Below, in pieces: positions 38,028 to 50,566 of a stretch of DNA of 64,000 nucleotides. How positions within the stretch are numbered: position 1 is the stretch's first letter; each line of letters starts with the position of its first letter. A program made the translations under genes and the position numbers. The notes beneath the pieces are model-generated. The model did not search any database. It saw only the letters and a program-made list of their open reading frames with translations, and was not told where the DNA came from. This DNA is from Synchiropus splendidus. Its lineage: Eukaryota; Chordata; Actinopteri; Syngnathiformes; Callionymidae. The DNA lies in NCBI RefSeq assembly GCF_027744825.2, contig NC_071345.1, positions 17,392,001 to 17,456,000 of the forward strand, in the 5' to 3' direction.

Positions 38028-40809
38028 AACTACAGCAATTTAAAGAAGCTTTAACTGTTACATTTTTACTCCAAACACTTCAGGTCAGACAAACAGATAA
38101 CATGAATTGATAAATAGAAGAGGTGACAATAATTGAGAAGAGAACAATAGAAAGTAAAACAAGATGACAGCCTAGAAGATGACAATCATCTGAGCAACAC
38201 ACTGATAGTTGTCTCATTAAACATACTGTATCGCAGTGAAAGCATTCGATACGTAAACAATCTCTCTTGGTGAGGAGATAGTAGCTGGGCTAATGTGACT
38301 GGGACACTTTACTACGGTAACCACGTCTTTTCCTGACACTTTTGGTGACGTTGAACTCAACCTTTTTACTAGAGAAGGAACATCTTTAGCTTGACTGAAT
38401 TAGTTGACTAAAATGAGCGTAATATAAAAACGCTACCTGCTGTGCAAGAAGCTGCAGTGTTGTTGTTCACTGTCTGCTTCAGAGTTTGATTAATAATGTT
38501 AAAAAATAAGAAGCTGCAAGGGATTGGTGGATGGTTTGAACAACCAGCAATGACGGATGCATCAAAGTCTGAGTGTCCGTCAAGCCTACAAGAGCCTCAA
38601 TTGATGGGAGAACTTTAAAGATATGTACAAGTACAAAATTGTAGAATAATATTAAATGTTGAAGGAGACATATATGATCAAGTGGCATCATGAAAATTAT
38701 TTTTATTTGCTGTACTGCTTACAAATGGTAAAACAACTATAAGCAAAATAGGAAACAGTAATATGAGGCAACAAATGAGAATGGAGTCTTTTAACAAGTT
38801 ATTCTCCAAGTTAGACTTGTAATGAATAGTTTTTATAAAGTATGATATGATTCTTAGTTTGTTCCCCAAAACTATTTTACCTGATCACTTTGCATCGGTG
38901 CGTTCAAAGGGCCACATATGGCTCCCACACTGCTGAGGTGTGCTATAGAGGAATCGTGGACTGTTGTCTCTCCTGAATTAGCACCGATCCCAGCGCTTAT
39001 CTGATGTGGCAAACATTTGCATGTGGACATGATCCAGGGACTGCAATGCTGCATCCAGCCTGCAGCCACTTTATTCTACAGCCCTGCGTGATTTCAGGAA
39101 GGCAAAAAGCAGCAGCAAAAGAATGAATTAATGGGTTGAGCCCTCATTTTGGTATTTGTCTGGGGATTCCGTCCATCTCTCCAGGCTGTTTTAGTCATCG
39201 TCATTATTCGCGCACACACCAGGAACATTGATCGGATTTGTCAGACATACACAGATCTCAAACCCCGGCTATAATCATTTTCCATGACACACCAGTAGTC
39301 TGGGAACAATGCAGGCCTAACAAACAAGTAATTTGGAAACAGTAAGCTGGAGACACAGCTGGATATCAGCTGTTTGCAACTCAGCAGCACTCTTGCCTGA
39401 GCTCCAGGTTCTTCTGTAGCCATGACGTGTTTTCCTGACTTGATTATTGAATAAATGCCATGATGTTGGAGGTGTTGATGGCGACCTTAACACATTTGCT
39501 GTTGACCTTTTTGCAAAGACACTCTTTCATCCATCCCTTTAATAAAGTCCTCTTGGTACGACTTCACAGAGGAACACAGCTGCTAAGCGATGTTCCGTCT
39601 TGCCGCTATGTGAAACTGTCTCCTCTCATTAAAAGCTATGCACATCACTGATCTTTCCTCATCCCACACTGGAAAAATCCAACTGTTTCGAGCTCACATT
39701 CAGACAAGAGGAAAACCCGAAGGTGACTGGTAGAAATCCATTCAACACATGTCTTCTCATCGTTCAATAATGTGATTTTATCAAAGCAAAAGACATTGAT
39801 GCTCCTGAGCACATAAGGATGCTCAATTACCCTAATAGTGGCAGGGATTCTGGAATATTAGAATTACCTCAGCTGCTGACAGAAATCTCTTTTTTTTTTT
39901 TTTTTTTAAGCATTGGGCCGGTTTAAACCTTTCTGTTCTTATGTGCTTGGCTTGTTCTGATGCTGTATTTTACTGCTGCTCCAGATCACTATCAGAAAAG
40001 TGAGATTTCAAACTTCACATTACATCTGTATCGTACCTCTCAAGTTTGAGATGTTCGCTTTGGTGCCAAAGCAGATGTTTCTTAGAACTGGATTCCGATA
40101 CACACTTACTGCAGTGTTTGATGTCGCTGTTCCACATCAACACAGTCTCACTCCCCGGAAGTCACATGTAGGCCTCTGGGCTGTAGTCACATTGTGACTA
40201 GGCTCCTAGTGTTGTCCACATTGAGTCCATCCACATGTGACCTGTGTGTGTATTTTTAATGTCAAAAATACAGTAGGTTTCCTTCTAAATATGTGGACTG
40301 AATGTTTTATGTTGGGTAGATCTTGGTCTGGTTGCAGCTGTAGAACTCCTTTGCTAGCATTGCTGCCATCTTGTTTTTACTGAAATGGGTCTAATGTTGG
40401 TTTCTCTCCACAAGATGTTGCGGGAGGTGTCCGTCAATGTGGCTGATGCTCAAGTCTGAAAAACAATGAAAAATGATGGCCCTAAAGGGCAAACACAGTT
40501 TTGTGTGAGGACCCAGGATATAAAAAAGTTAAATGTAAATAAAGTCCTGACATCCAAGAACCTGTACCGCCTTACGGCAATTACAGAGGTGTGATGTCAG
40601 CCTTTAATAATGAATTCTACAATATGAATTTTGATCCTTGTCTGAAGTCTGGACTCTAGTCCAAGTCCAAACCTGTACATCAGTCCGGACCTAGCTGGCA
40701 GCAGTATTGGTGATGCAGACCTGTTTGACAGAACGGATTTTCCACAATTTTAGCGATTGATGGATTGAGTACACGTTTGACAATAAACCCTCATGAAGTG
40801 TAAATATTT

Positions 40810-40847
40810 ATATGTATATGGGAATTGTTATATTCCCATATACATAT
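40810..40847. repeat. Perfect 16-bp-stem hairpin
   Basis: ATATGTATATGGGAAT (40810-40825) is followed after 6 nt by its exact reverse complement (40832-40847). AT-rich but not a simple dinucleotide run, because the arms contain GGGAAT/ATTCCC. Confidence 0.85.
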
Positions 40848-41734
40848 TGTTGTTGGTGTTTTCAAAATGTTTCCATTTGTTTTTATTTTTTTGACCTCCC
40901 TACGTTGGGTTTCATCTATTGTTTCTCACCAAATTAATGTGTATTTATCAACAAGAAAAACTTCAGTATATATATGTATATGCCCGAGACGCTTCTAAGT
41001 TTAAGTTCGTCGTCATCCAGAAATACTGCCGCAACTAACCCTCCATGCTCTACTCCAGTATAAACCCTATGTGAGGATGGTATGGGTTCAGAGTTCAGCT
41101 TCTCTCCCTGCTGTAGCCCATGACTTGCTCACTCTAAAGTTTGCCAGTGAGGCACCACTGGTCTGTCATTTCTAATCGAATGTATTGTCAGTAGTGACAG
41201 ATAAAGGATTGATAGAGTTGAGAGTAGAATGCACAAATACGTACATTCCAGATCTGGCACATTGCCTTGTTGCCTCGCTGCATGGAAAAGTTATTGAATG
41301 AGTTCATTTTTCTTCTGAGTGAGTGGAAACTTCAAAACCTCATTTCCCCCATTTGCAGTGAAGCACTGCACTTATTGTATCCTAATAACTAGTTATCCTG
41401 TTGTTGAATGTGAATATCTGGACCATTACGTCTTCAGTTTCTTCTTTGTCATGAATTATGTTGAGGATTTATTACAAAGCTTCACTCAGAAACTTAGTGT
41501 TGTATTATGTTATGGTCAACATTTAATTAGTTGTATTTGAGACCTCTGACTCAGACCTCCAGTATTTCATAAAGGTCAATTCTCTGGGTGACTAGAAAAG
41601 ACACTTTCATGCAAATTCATGCATTTTCCCTATACATCCCAGCTTCATTACACAACAATCATTCGCCACCCACCGAATAAACTCCTGAAAACAGTTGGTT
41701 AGGGGGCAAAGCTTGAGTACTGTGACATTCGAAC

Positions 41735-42235
41735 CCAGTCTCACTAAAAAAACGTGCAATAACGACGTTTGTCCACTTCAAGAAAACGTAATGGTTTGAC
41801 GAATTTGCCTCAAAAAACGTATCACAGGTATATTTAATTTCTCAATGGCTTTCTAAATGACTTTATTGGCTTTTGATCGCATTTCTAGCGACAAATATAT
41901 CCGCGATTATAATATTAAGTGCTCCTTTTATGTAAATAACGCTTATTTTCTTTCGTTTGGACCGAGTTTGTTTTGCGATTCCCTGTTAAATCGTAGTATT
42001 GTGACGTTTACCCTGCTGGCCATAAATACGCTCCAAATTGCAGAGTTTTTAAATAACTTTATTGGCTTTTGATCGCATTTCTAGCAACAAATATATCCTA
42101 CATTCTAATATTATGTGCTCGTTTTATGTAAATGATGCTTAGTTTCTTTCGTTTGGACTGAGATTGTTTTGTGATTCCCCATTAAAATGGATTATATCGA
42201 CATTCACAGGCCATGATGCCGTCGAACGTTTGGGG
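41735..42235. repeat. Tandem repeat, two copies, period 196 bp, of an unknown element
   Basis: The phrase ATTGGCTTTTGATCGCATTT occurs at 41865 and again at 42061. Similarity continues for about 160 bp in each copy (TTTTATGTAAAT..., TTTCTTTCGTTTGGAC..., GATTCCC...). Copy 2 often differs where copy 1 has CG (ATTTTGCGATTC against TTTTGTGATTC), as expected from CpG decay. An introductory block with CCCAGTCTCACT and several AACGT/ACGTTT phrases precedes copy 1, and TCGAACGTTTGGGGTG follows copy 2. On the minus strand the block start reads CTGGGTTCGAATGTC, which resembles a pol III B box, so a SINE-related origin is possible. Open frames here are artefacts. Confidence 0.75.
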
Positions 42236-45200
42236 TGAACTACTTTTTTACATCTTTGCTAGACCACATAAATGAAAGCTTCCTCACAGGAACCAAAAAT
42301 ACTCACAAACCAAGAGTGGCCCACGCGACCAAATAAATCCACTCGAAAGCGCAGGAACAAACACATTGAAATAGCGATGGCTGGGTACTGAGTGCGGAGA
42401 TGTGCTTCTTTAGTGATGCGTTTAGGGCTGCTTCACTCCTTCAGAAGGCCTCATATTAGTTAGATCACCTATGGCAAGAACAAAGACCAAAACAGGAAGT
42501 ACACAAGAACATTAATGTCAAGTAATGGAACAAGTCGTGACAGGGATTTGACAAGGCAGAAAGTTACGGCTCGAAAAGACGCGCCTGGTGACTCACACTC
42601 TCAATCTATTCCACTCACTCAGTTGTGCGGTTTGGATTGTAAGGCTTTGCTTTAGTGGTAAGAGAGTTCACTTTTCTCAGAGCTAGTTTTTATTTTAGTT
42701 CATTTTCAGGTGAAACTGAAGAACAAAGAAGCAAATAGTAATTTAGATATATCCTACTGCTGAGTTGACCAAAAGAAGAATGTATTTATTTAGTAGGAAC
42801 CTAAGTTTGACTTGCTGAGTTCATCACCTTGATGTTTTGTTCATAAAACAAAAAGTATATTTGCTTGAGATTTCAACAAGTGTCAGTATGCTGCAATATT
42901 TTTTGAATATCCAACCAGACATGGACGAGAATTGGATATGTCTAATGATGTCTCCGTGTGTTACGATGGGCATCATCTGATCCCCTCGTACACCAGACGT
43001 ACGCAAAAATAATCCCACATTATCTGTAAATGTCTTTACCAGTATTGTGGTCCATGAATGGTCCTGCAAGTAGTGGTTTAGAATGTATTGTGCTTTTTTA
43101 TTATTTATAATGCACATTTCATTTGGAACACATTGTTCCTCAGGTTTTTTGACAGTCTGGTGCAGCTTGTTTCAGGTTAACCTATGTGTGTTGGATCAAA
43201 AATCCCACCAGTCAAAGGGCAACTGGCCGTTTTCCTTCTCATAATCCATATCCATCCTACTTTTCTGTATTCACAGGAAACATTTTGACTCTTCTGTTTG
43301 TGAAAACAGAGGGTTTTAGATACAAACCTCAGTGAGTAAGTGGAGAAAATGAGTAGCATTGTGTACTTTCACACCACTTACAGAGATCTCAATGTTTTTT
43401 TCTGAGGAACAGGAAACTATTTGAACCAGAGAAAGTGCGTGGGATTTGGATGTGTAGCCCGGCATCCATCAGTGTTGCAAAACCAAAAAGAAACATTTGT
43501 AAATAAGGCACAAGAATCTGCTTCGCTCGCTTCAGTTTAGAATCCACTCCCCCAGCGTGTCCCAAAAACTGCCGATATGCTTGAAATGGCAAATGTATGG
43601 AAAACTTAATCGTGGAAGGCTGAAAGTCCTTTAATAAGCAGTTGGGTTCATCAGGTCTGATTCCTTTAGCAGGGCTTTAGTGCTGGAACGCAACCCTTCT
43701 TGCTGATTTTACACTCCAGGGTTATGCAAGAGAGTGAAGCTGGATGTCAGAGAGTGGTAGGCGAAAATCATTGTAACGGAGCCTCTCACTGTCTGGCTGC
43801 TGTTTTCGTCATCTGTAGGCTGGCGGGTGATAAAGAGGCTCTGTCTCCACGTGTTCATCCTCAGCGTGCCACCAGAAGTAATGAGAAGAAACTGTTTCCG
43901 TCACGGCTGAGGAGTCTTTTCGCTTCCTCTCAGCTGCAGATGATTTCAGGTGGGCTGCAGGGGAATGGAGCAAGCGTGGGTTCCTGGTTTCTGAATGTTC
44001 TGGCCCGGATCTCGGTGTTTTTGCGGGTTGATTAGTGATGTTGGTGGTGATGGAAGTCTCAAAGTGCCATGGAGTGTGGGAAGAGAAAGAGACAGGGCTA
44101 TTGTCTGTGCCTGAAGGGAGTGAACGGAAAAGAAAAACGCCACGCTGGAAAGAGAATTCCTGCCACTCACATCTCATTCTCAAGTGACGGAGACTTGGTT
44201 GGACAGAACCATCCTATTGGTAATTTCGAACTCAAATCCGCAATATTTAGCTGTTTTTGTTCATGACCTTTCCCTGCATTTCTGCAGCCCTTTATGAATA
44301 AAAGTTTCTCCTGTGATCATTTTTTCCATTCCATTTTCCATTTTTTTCGTCTGGTCGCAGTTTGCATCAGCCCAGACTGCGGTGTGAATATTGATTGGCA
44401 CCGACGGGCCTTCGACCCGCCAACATTGAAACTGCAAATTAAGTGTTCTGGATGCTTGACACGAACTGACTTGGGTGACCGTGACCAGGATCGAGCAGAA
44501 CCCAACTCAGTCCTGCTAGAGACTGCCTGACAGAAGCTGCATCACACATTATCTATGTGAAATGATAACATTTGGATTTATCTCAAGATACTCCAAATAA
44601 CTTAAAAAATAGTGGACACTGATCCTCAGGTATCATCCAAGTCAAGGAGGTGCAAAGTATTGCTCCATTTCCTCCTCATATTCCGGGGTGTATGTCTTGG
44701 GTACCCATTTAAGAGCATTTCCAAAACCCATCCTGACCTGGACCTTCAAGCATTTGGGGTGACAGAAGTCTCGTCTTCCAGTGGAGCTACGTGTGAGTGT
44801 CGTATAAATATTAATGTGTGAATACATACCAAAACTTTCAGCCTCTAGTGAGGCACTTTGAAACTATCACACATGATAGTTTACACAGAGCACTACCCAC
44901 CCGCCCACGTGTCCTGCCACTCATCACAGCAGGAAGTTTTAGCTTCTCAAACACAGTGATGGCTGTTCAACATATCTTGTTAAAACAACAGAAATTATAT
45001 ATTTTTTCAGTAATTATTTTGATGCTGCTCCTCATTTTTTGGAGGATCAGGTGGCTTTTAACTATGGGAGCATGTGAACTAGTCCTTGAAGCCTGTTGTT
45101 GGAAACGCATTGTGCACACATTCATCATCAGCGCACATTCAGAGGGGTTTTTGTTCATTACTAGCCACAACCTTTGCAGCAACCAATGACTCTGGTGCAG

Positions 45201-47326
45201 ATGGCGTTGTTGAAACACTGGATGAAAGGATCCTGCAGTCACTGAGGACACAAGGTAGACCTTGGAGAAAGGGGACCCAATACGACACTACCCAAGACGA
45301 ACCGTCGACTTAATAATCATACATAACACTATAGAATTCTCTACTGCCGAGCTAAAGTAAACGCCATGAAGCGCCTAAAAACATAGTCGTCTTTCAAACA
45401 GTCTTTAAGATCTTCAATCTTTTGTTTCACTCTCCATCCTCCTCTACTGTTCTGTTTGAGTTGAGCGGTGAGATCATCTTGATGTGGGTTATTGTTCTAT
45501 TCTTATAAATCAGTGGTCAGTGGACAACAGTGACTCAAGTCAATTCCTGTATCCCACCAGCTGCTGTGGCGAAGCCTTCCAGTATGTTAATACTGGACAT
45601 TGTACTTCTATTTTAATGTGTTTTGAAATCGCTTTGTGTAAGTCCTGGAGGGGAGTGTGTTTCTCTTTCTGTCTCTGAACAAATGTATCTTGGAAGCCCG
45701 TGTCTCAAGCGTCTCTCACGCTCGAATGGGAGACTCCATTTAATAAACCACTTTGTTTTTGTGAGCATTAGCTTGACATTCTGTAGCGGTCGGTGACATG
45801 TGAGCTCATCCTAGAGGGGGTACGGTTACGATAATCCCACCGTCTGAGACACTCTCCATCACCCAGCTTGCGTAACCTTTCATCTTGCATGAGCATTCAG
45901 GTACAGTATGTGGTCCGTGTGGGTGGAGTGAGTTAATGAAAAGTAAATCAGATTAACATGCTCACCAGCTGGTGCATGACAGCTCGCAGATCAGAAACTT
46001 GATATCTGTCTAAAACTTCACATAAGACTTGAGTTTAACAGGCTGTGTGCTCCTAAAGGATACATCACAGGGTGATAGTGTGAAATCATTCTCCAATCTA
46101 AGGAGAGATTTTCATGTCATTTGTTCTCACAATGAATAATAACAATTAAATAAGACTATAGTTTTGCTTCCTCAGTGTTTTTTCTGTACTTGAGTACATT
46201 TTGCCGCTTTTCTGAACCTGCAACAAGTCAGAAATATTGACTCTTATTTTCCTTACCCCCAGGCTCAAGCATTTTCCTTCCAACTTCCTTCATGTTTTAC
46301 CCCAGTGAAAATAACTATCAACATGTCTTTGAGCTTGTTTTTAGCTGGTGACCTTTGCCTGCTCCCCACTTCCTCACACCCTCGGCTTCATTTCCACTTG
46401 CATCTGGGTTTGCTATTTCCAAGCCCTGTAGAGTTATCGTCTGCTGTCCAGAAAAGCCAGAGTTGAATTGGTGCTATGGGTAATCTCCTCATAAATTATT
46501 TGGTGACCTCTCCATAGGAGTGAGCGTGACCTTGACCACTGTTTCACGGTGTGTCCCCACTAATTTGTGTCCCCTTCCTCAGTGAAGATTAAGGTCATGG
46601 GGTGGGAGTGTGGGACGGTGACGGGTGGTGTTTTGTATTGACACGGGTCAACGACCAAAGGCCACCTTCCTCATGGGGTTTCCAGTGTGTTTTGGGGTCA
46701 CGGTGTGGAGAGAAGCTTGTCCTCAAGCCAACCCCCGCCGCTCCTTCACGCTCTCTGGGGTTTGTTGTGTGTTAGGCTTAGCATCACTGCTCCAGATTCA
46801 AGCTGACTGCCTTACTATTATGTCTGTAAAGTAGTGACAACAAGCTTTGGCTATGGTTGATAGCGCTTTACTTTTAATCGACAGATTAGCGACCCAAAAC
46901 CCTCCTCACTTGGAGAGGCATCTTTGCATGAATCTGACCTATTATTGAATATGTCACCTTAATATGTGTGATTTTTGTGCTTCATCTATTATCATGACAA
47001 TGAGGGAAGCCTCCTGGCTTGTTGACTGAATTTTTAGATGAGATGAGACACGAGTTCATGAGAAGAGACACACATATAACTTTGAAAATTACATTTTTTT
47101 AGTGCAAATCTACTATACTAGTAGGTGAGATTTGATTACAGTTGAGAAAAAAATAGCAGCCTTTAAAGTGTCTCCAACACGCCTCTGGAACAATGCATAA
47201 ATACGTAGTATGAAATGATCATGTACTGCCCACAATGGTGGTTCTGCTGAATTACAACACAAGTGTAAGTCTTGTTTTTGAGTCAAGTGAATCAAATTGA
47301 GTGTGACAATTGGTAAACAAGCCTTT

Positions 47327-47775
47327 GTAATGTCACTGGAAGTAGATCCTGTTGGCGCATTGGAATGCATGTACCAAACCTCCTCTGCTTTGGTATCAGG
47401 AGAAATGCCGAGCCATTGCATGACAGCTGGATGTTCTAATGGTTATAGTGAGCATGTTAGCCAGTTGTTCTCACCAAAAGATGAAGAGCGTCATAGGAAA
47501 TGGTTAAAGCAATTAAACACCTGTCAAGCAACGACACCAACACTATCCAAAACAGCAGAGAGAAGCTATCAAAACAGTGGTGAGGAGGCATCAATATCAG
47601 CCGGTATAAGACTGAGTAACTCCACAGTTTACCCAAACGCAAAAAAGTCGTGAACCTGCTCTTTTTCCACAAAAATGTTGACAAATTTGTCACTCTCCGC
47701 TGATGTTGCTGCTTCTTCCACCACCTCTGCACCACAGCGCACCAGCGTTTGGTACTGTACCTCCAGTGACATCAC
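47327..47775. repeat. Imperfect inverted repeat around the THAP fragment
   Basis: GTAATGTCACTGGA at 47327-47340 matches the reverse complement of 47762-47775 at 13 of 14 bases, and GTACCAAAC at 47371-47379 matches the reverse complement of 47747-47755 exactly. The spacing between the two blocks differs on each side (30 and 6 nt). This could be two opposed copies of one element, or decayed terminal repeats. Confidence 0.55.
47402..47653 (+). pseudogene. THAP-domain fragment (P-element-like transposase remnant)
   Basis: From the ATG at 47405 the frame reads MPSHCMTAGCSNGYSEHVS, then QLFSPKDEERHRKWLKQLN, and ends near NAKKS at a TGA. The M-x3-C-x4-C-x-N start, a following LFSPKD (usually FHRFPKD) and the conserved Trp of RKWLKQ are the opening of a THAP zinc-binding DNA-binding domain, as found in P-element-type transposases and THAP proteins. 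The later Cys-x2-His pair is missing and the middle looks deleted, so the finger cannot be complete. I infer a transposon fossil inside the malic enzyme intron. The same frame is open upstream to 47297, with no THAP similarity there. Confidence 0.6.
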
Positions 47776-49212
47776 AAGATCGCGGAAGTTTGACCCACGA
47801 ATGAGAACCTTGTCAGAATCACAATGTAAATTAAGGTCGTAAATGGACACGAAATTCTATTGTTTTTTTGTTTTTTATACACAGAATGAAAACCCAGTAC
47901 TTCTTCTTCCTAATTGTGATTTGGTCAATGTTGGTGTCACTGACACTGTAAATATTTATGTCAGGCACTGACTTGGCTTCCAAAAACAGTAGTTTCTAAT
48001 CATGATCCCCATTTGATGTCACACTTGGCTGTGTATTCCATTTCTTTAGGTCAAAGAATTGAAGCAGTAAAACCCTGGTTAGCTCCAACTCTTTCATTGG
48101 ACTTCAATAAACCTCCGATAAGGTTTTATAAATAAAGCACTTTTAACATTTAGGTTCACATAGATGACGAGTCACTGCTGGTCTTCTTGTCTGCTTTGAT
48201 CCGGTCCACACAGCTGTTTTGCTCAAGCCATTTTGCAGGGTCAGCGTTTGAGTCCCACAGCTGCTTTGTCTCCAGATTCTTAGTAATGCTTTCTCTGGCA
48301 GTGGCAAACGTCCTCCTGACTTCTAGTAAACACTCACAGTGGGTCGCCACTTAACCCTGATATTGAAAACTCCTGGAGCTCTGGGAGTTGTTAAGGTTGA
48401 TGTTTTCACACTACTGTCTCTCCAGTCCACTTCATGTTGTGATGTTTTCTGCACTTGAGAGGTCGGGAAAAAAAAATCGGGCCAGATAAAATACAGTATT
48501 GGTGATCTACTGCACTATTTTGTGTTTGTAACAGATCAACTCAAACAGTCCGTATCACTACTTCATTTTTCATATTTTCAATTATTTCCTCTAGAATTAT
48601 ATTAAAAACTGAATTGAAATCTGAAGTTATATTTTTTAGTCATAAGCCACGTCACATTGATATTGAACCTCTTTTAACTTAACAATCCCAACGTGTGTTT
48701 TACACCATGATACATGTACATCATGATAATGATCATATTGGCACATGGGCGACGTGCTGCCCACTGTACTACAAAAATGGGTCTGCAGGGGAGGAAAACA
48801 ACTTTAGCTGGACCGCACACACTGAAGTGATCTCTTTATCCCAAGATAGTCCGACAGCAGAGGACATTGATTCCAGGGTGCTGAGGGAAAGGAAAAGTGG
48901 GGGATGGAAGCAGGCGAGATGAATGGAAGTTCTGGCCTTAAGGGTCCAAACCAAACTCTGTGCCGAGGCCCAGGGCTCTGGGCTCAACATGGACCCATCA
49001 GTATTTAATAAACGTTCGCCCAGAAGAAAGAAGCAGCAGCTTTACTTTAAACTGAGGTCAAGCTTTGAAGCTGTTTTCTCTGTGAATCAAAAGAAGCCGT
49101 TTCAAAAGTGACCTTCATCATTTTTGCACACGTTCCTATTCTTTAGTAAACAACCATGGTCCATCAGGCAAAAGCTACTGCTCTTAATGGTATCTGCATT
49201 TGTGTTCTTCAG

Positions 49213-49288
49213 GGGTCTGTTTATCACCATTCATGACCGAGGCCACATCGCCTCCATTCTGCAGAACTGGCCAGAGAAGGACATCCGG
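49213..49288 (+). CDS. me1/me3: Malic enzyme internal exon (inferred exon 4)
   Basis: A 76-nt exon. Its first G completes the split Arg, followed by GLFITIHDRGHIASI and LQNWPEKDIR, leaving in phase 0. The acceptor is ttcttcag and the donor is a strong gtaagt. GLFITIHDRGH is a hallmark of animal malic enzymes; DRGHIAS is the ME1-like form, whereas human ME3, as I recall it, has DKGHLAT. The exon is very small and sits at the end of a 17.7 kb intron, but both splice sites are canonical and the frame is continuous with its neighbours. It lies in the N-terminal half of the protein between the catalytic Tyr and Lys exons. Confidence 0.95.
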
Positions 49289-50200
49289 GTAAGTCATTTA
49301 CTCCAATTCTGTTTTGTTTCGAGTCTGTCCTCTGTTGTACTACTCCATCCCTCAAGTGTTTTTTTTTTTTTGCATGTCCTTGATATGCCATTGTTTGTGT
49401 GTTTGCTTTGATGCGTTTAATTCATTTGATTTGTAATTGTTTTCAGCCTTTAAATTACCATTTTCTTGCCCATCAATATTTTAGCAGTATAAATAAAAAT
49501 AAAATGTAGGAGAAGTCACAGGAGGTTTCTATCACACCTTCTATCACATAGTCTTTTGCAACTTCTTTGGACCTTGCTCTCCCACTGTCTTATTTAGTTC
49601 AGATTTTCACGTTTCATGGTGTGCTCTGGAGCACCAGGAGACCAGAGTTAAGGTTAAGTCTAAGTTTTAAGGCTGGATTTTTAAACTATAATTAGTCATA
49701 TGTGAGCAAAAAATGAGAAGTATGTACATGCAAACAGGGGTCTGTTGACACAATACACCCCCTACTCCTACGCCGTCATGAATTGATGGCTGTGAAGTGG
49801 ACTTTCGCCTCCCAGTGTCAGTCTGCCTACTGTGTTCTGTGTTGATGTATTGTCAATAGAAGCTAATGTCCCCACTCGTGGATTGGCCAACATGTTGGGG
49901 TGAGGGTTAAAGCCATATGGTAGTGCTCCATAAGTCTTCCAGTCATACTTGCAATTGAATGTCACTTAGGATATATTCTGTAGCACCTCGTGATCATCAC
50001 CTTGACTTTAAGTAATGTTCAGACTGCAATCTGAAGTGACTGAAATCTATATACATATATTTTTACTCCTATGCGACTGAGACCCCTTTATTTTTTCAAA
50101 TGCAACCCAGGCCACTTGGATATGCGGTCCAAGATCCGATACATATCTGATCTTTTGACGTGTGACTTCAGGCCAGGTCGCATTTATCCGACCTATACGG

Positions 50201-50243
50201 TATATATATATATATATATAGATAGATAGATAGATAGATATAT
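50201..50243. repeat. (TA)n(GATA)n compound microsatellite
   Basis: TA run of 10 copies followed by five GATA units and a further TATA. Confidence 0.95.
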
Positions 50244-50520
50244 CAAACAATCACAAACCTGCATTAAAACGTACATAGAAGTTTTTGGAACAGGGAAATG
50301 AACCGTGAGTCTACACCCACATGTTGTGCCATTGCCCTACAAGACATCATAAACAAAAACGTGGCTGTTTTCCCTCTTAACATTTTCCTTTAAACAAATT
50401 TGTTGTGCATGTGCTGGCTCTGGTTGCAAAGCAACTTGAAAATCACCAGATATGCTTAAACGCTAGCGTCCTCGTTTAGGTAATGTGAATGACCTCGCAA
50501 AAAAAAAAAATAAGAAGAAG

Positions 50521-50523
<3 letters not shown>

Positions 50524-50563
<40 letters not shown>
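50524..50563. repeat. (TA)n microsatellite
   Basis: TA run of about 19 copies, preceded by an A-rich tract. Confidence 0.95.

Positions 50564-50566
<3 letters not shown>

Larger units (their letters stand above)
31480..49212 (+). other. me1/me3: Malic enzyme intron (17.7 kb, between inferred exons 3 and 4)
   Basis: Runs from GTAAGC to TTCAG. Contains the transposon fragments, hairpin, tandem repeat and THAP fragment listed separately. The remaining stretches (31480-33030, 33264-37180, 38036-41734, 42240-47320, 47860-49212) hold no open frame I recognise. Confidence 0.9.

Noticed and set aside
38885..38950. GGGCCACATATGGCTCCC segment resembling a hAT-type end
   Set aside because: No matching second end or target duplication could be located.
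41857..42072. 71-codon open frame
   Set aside because: Spans the junction of the 196-bp tandem copies; artefact of the repeat.
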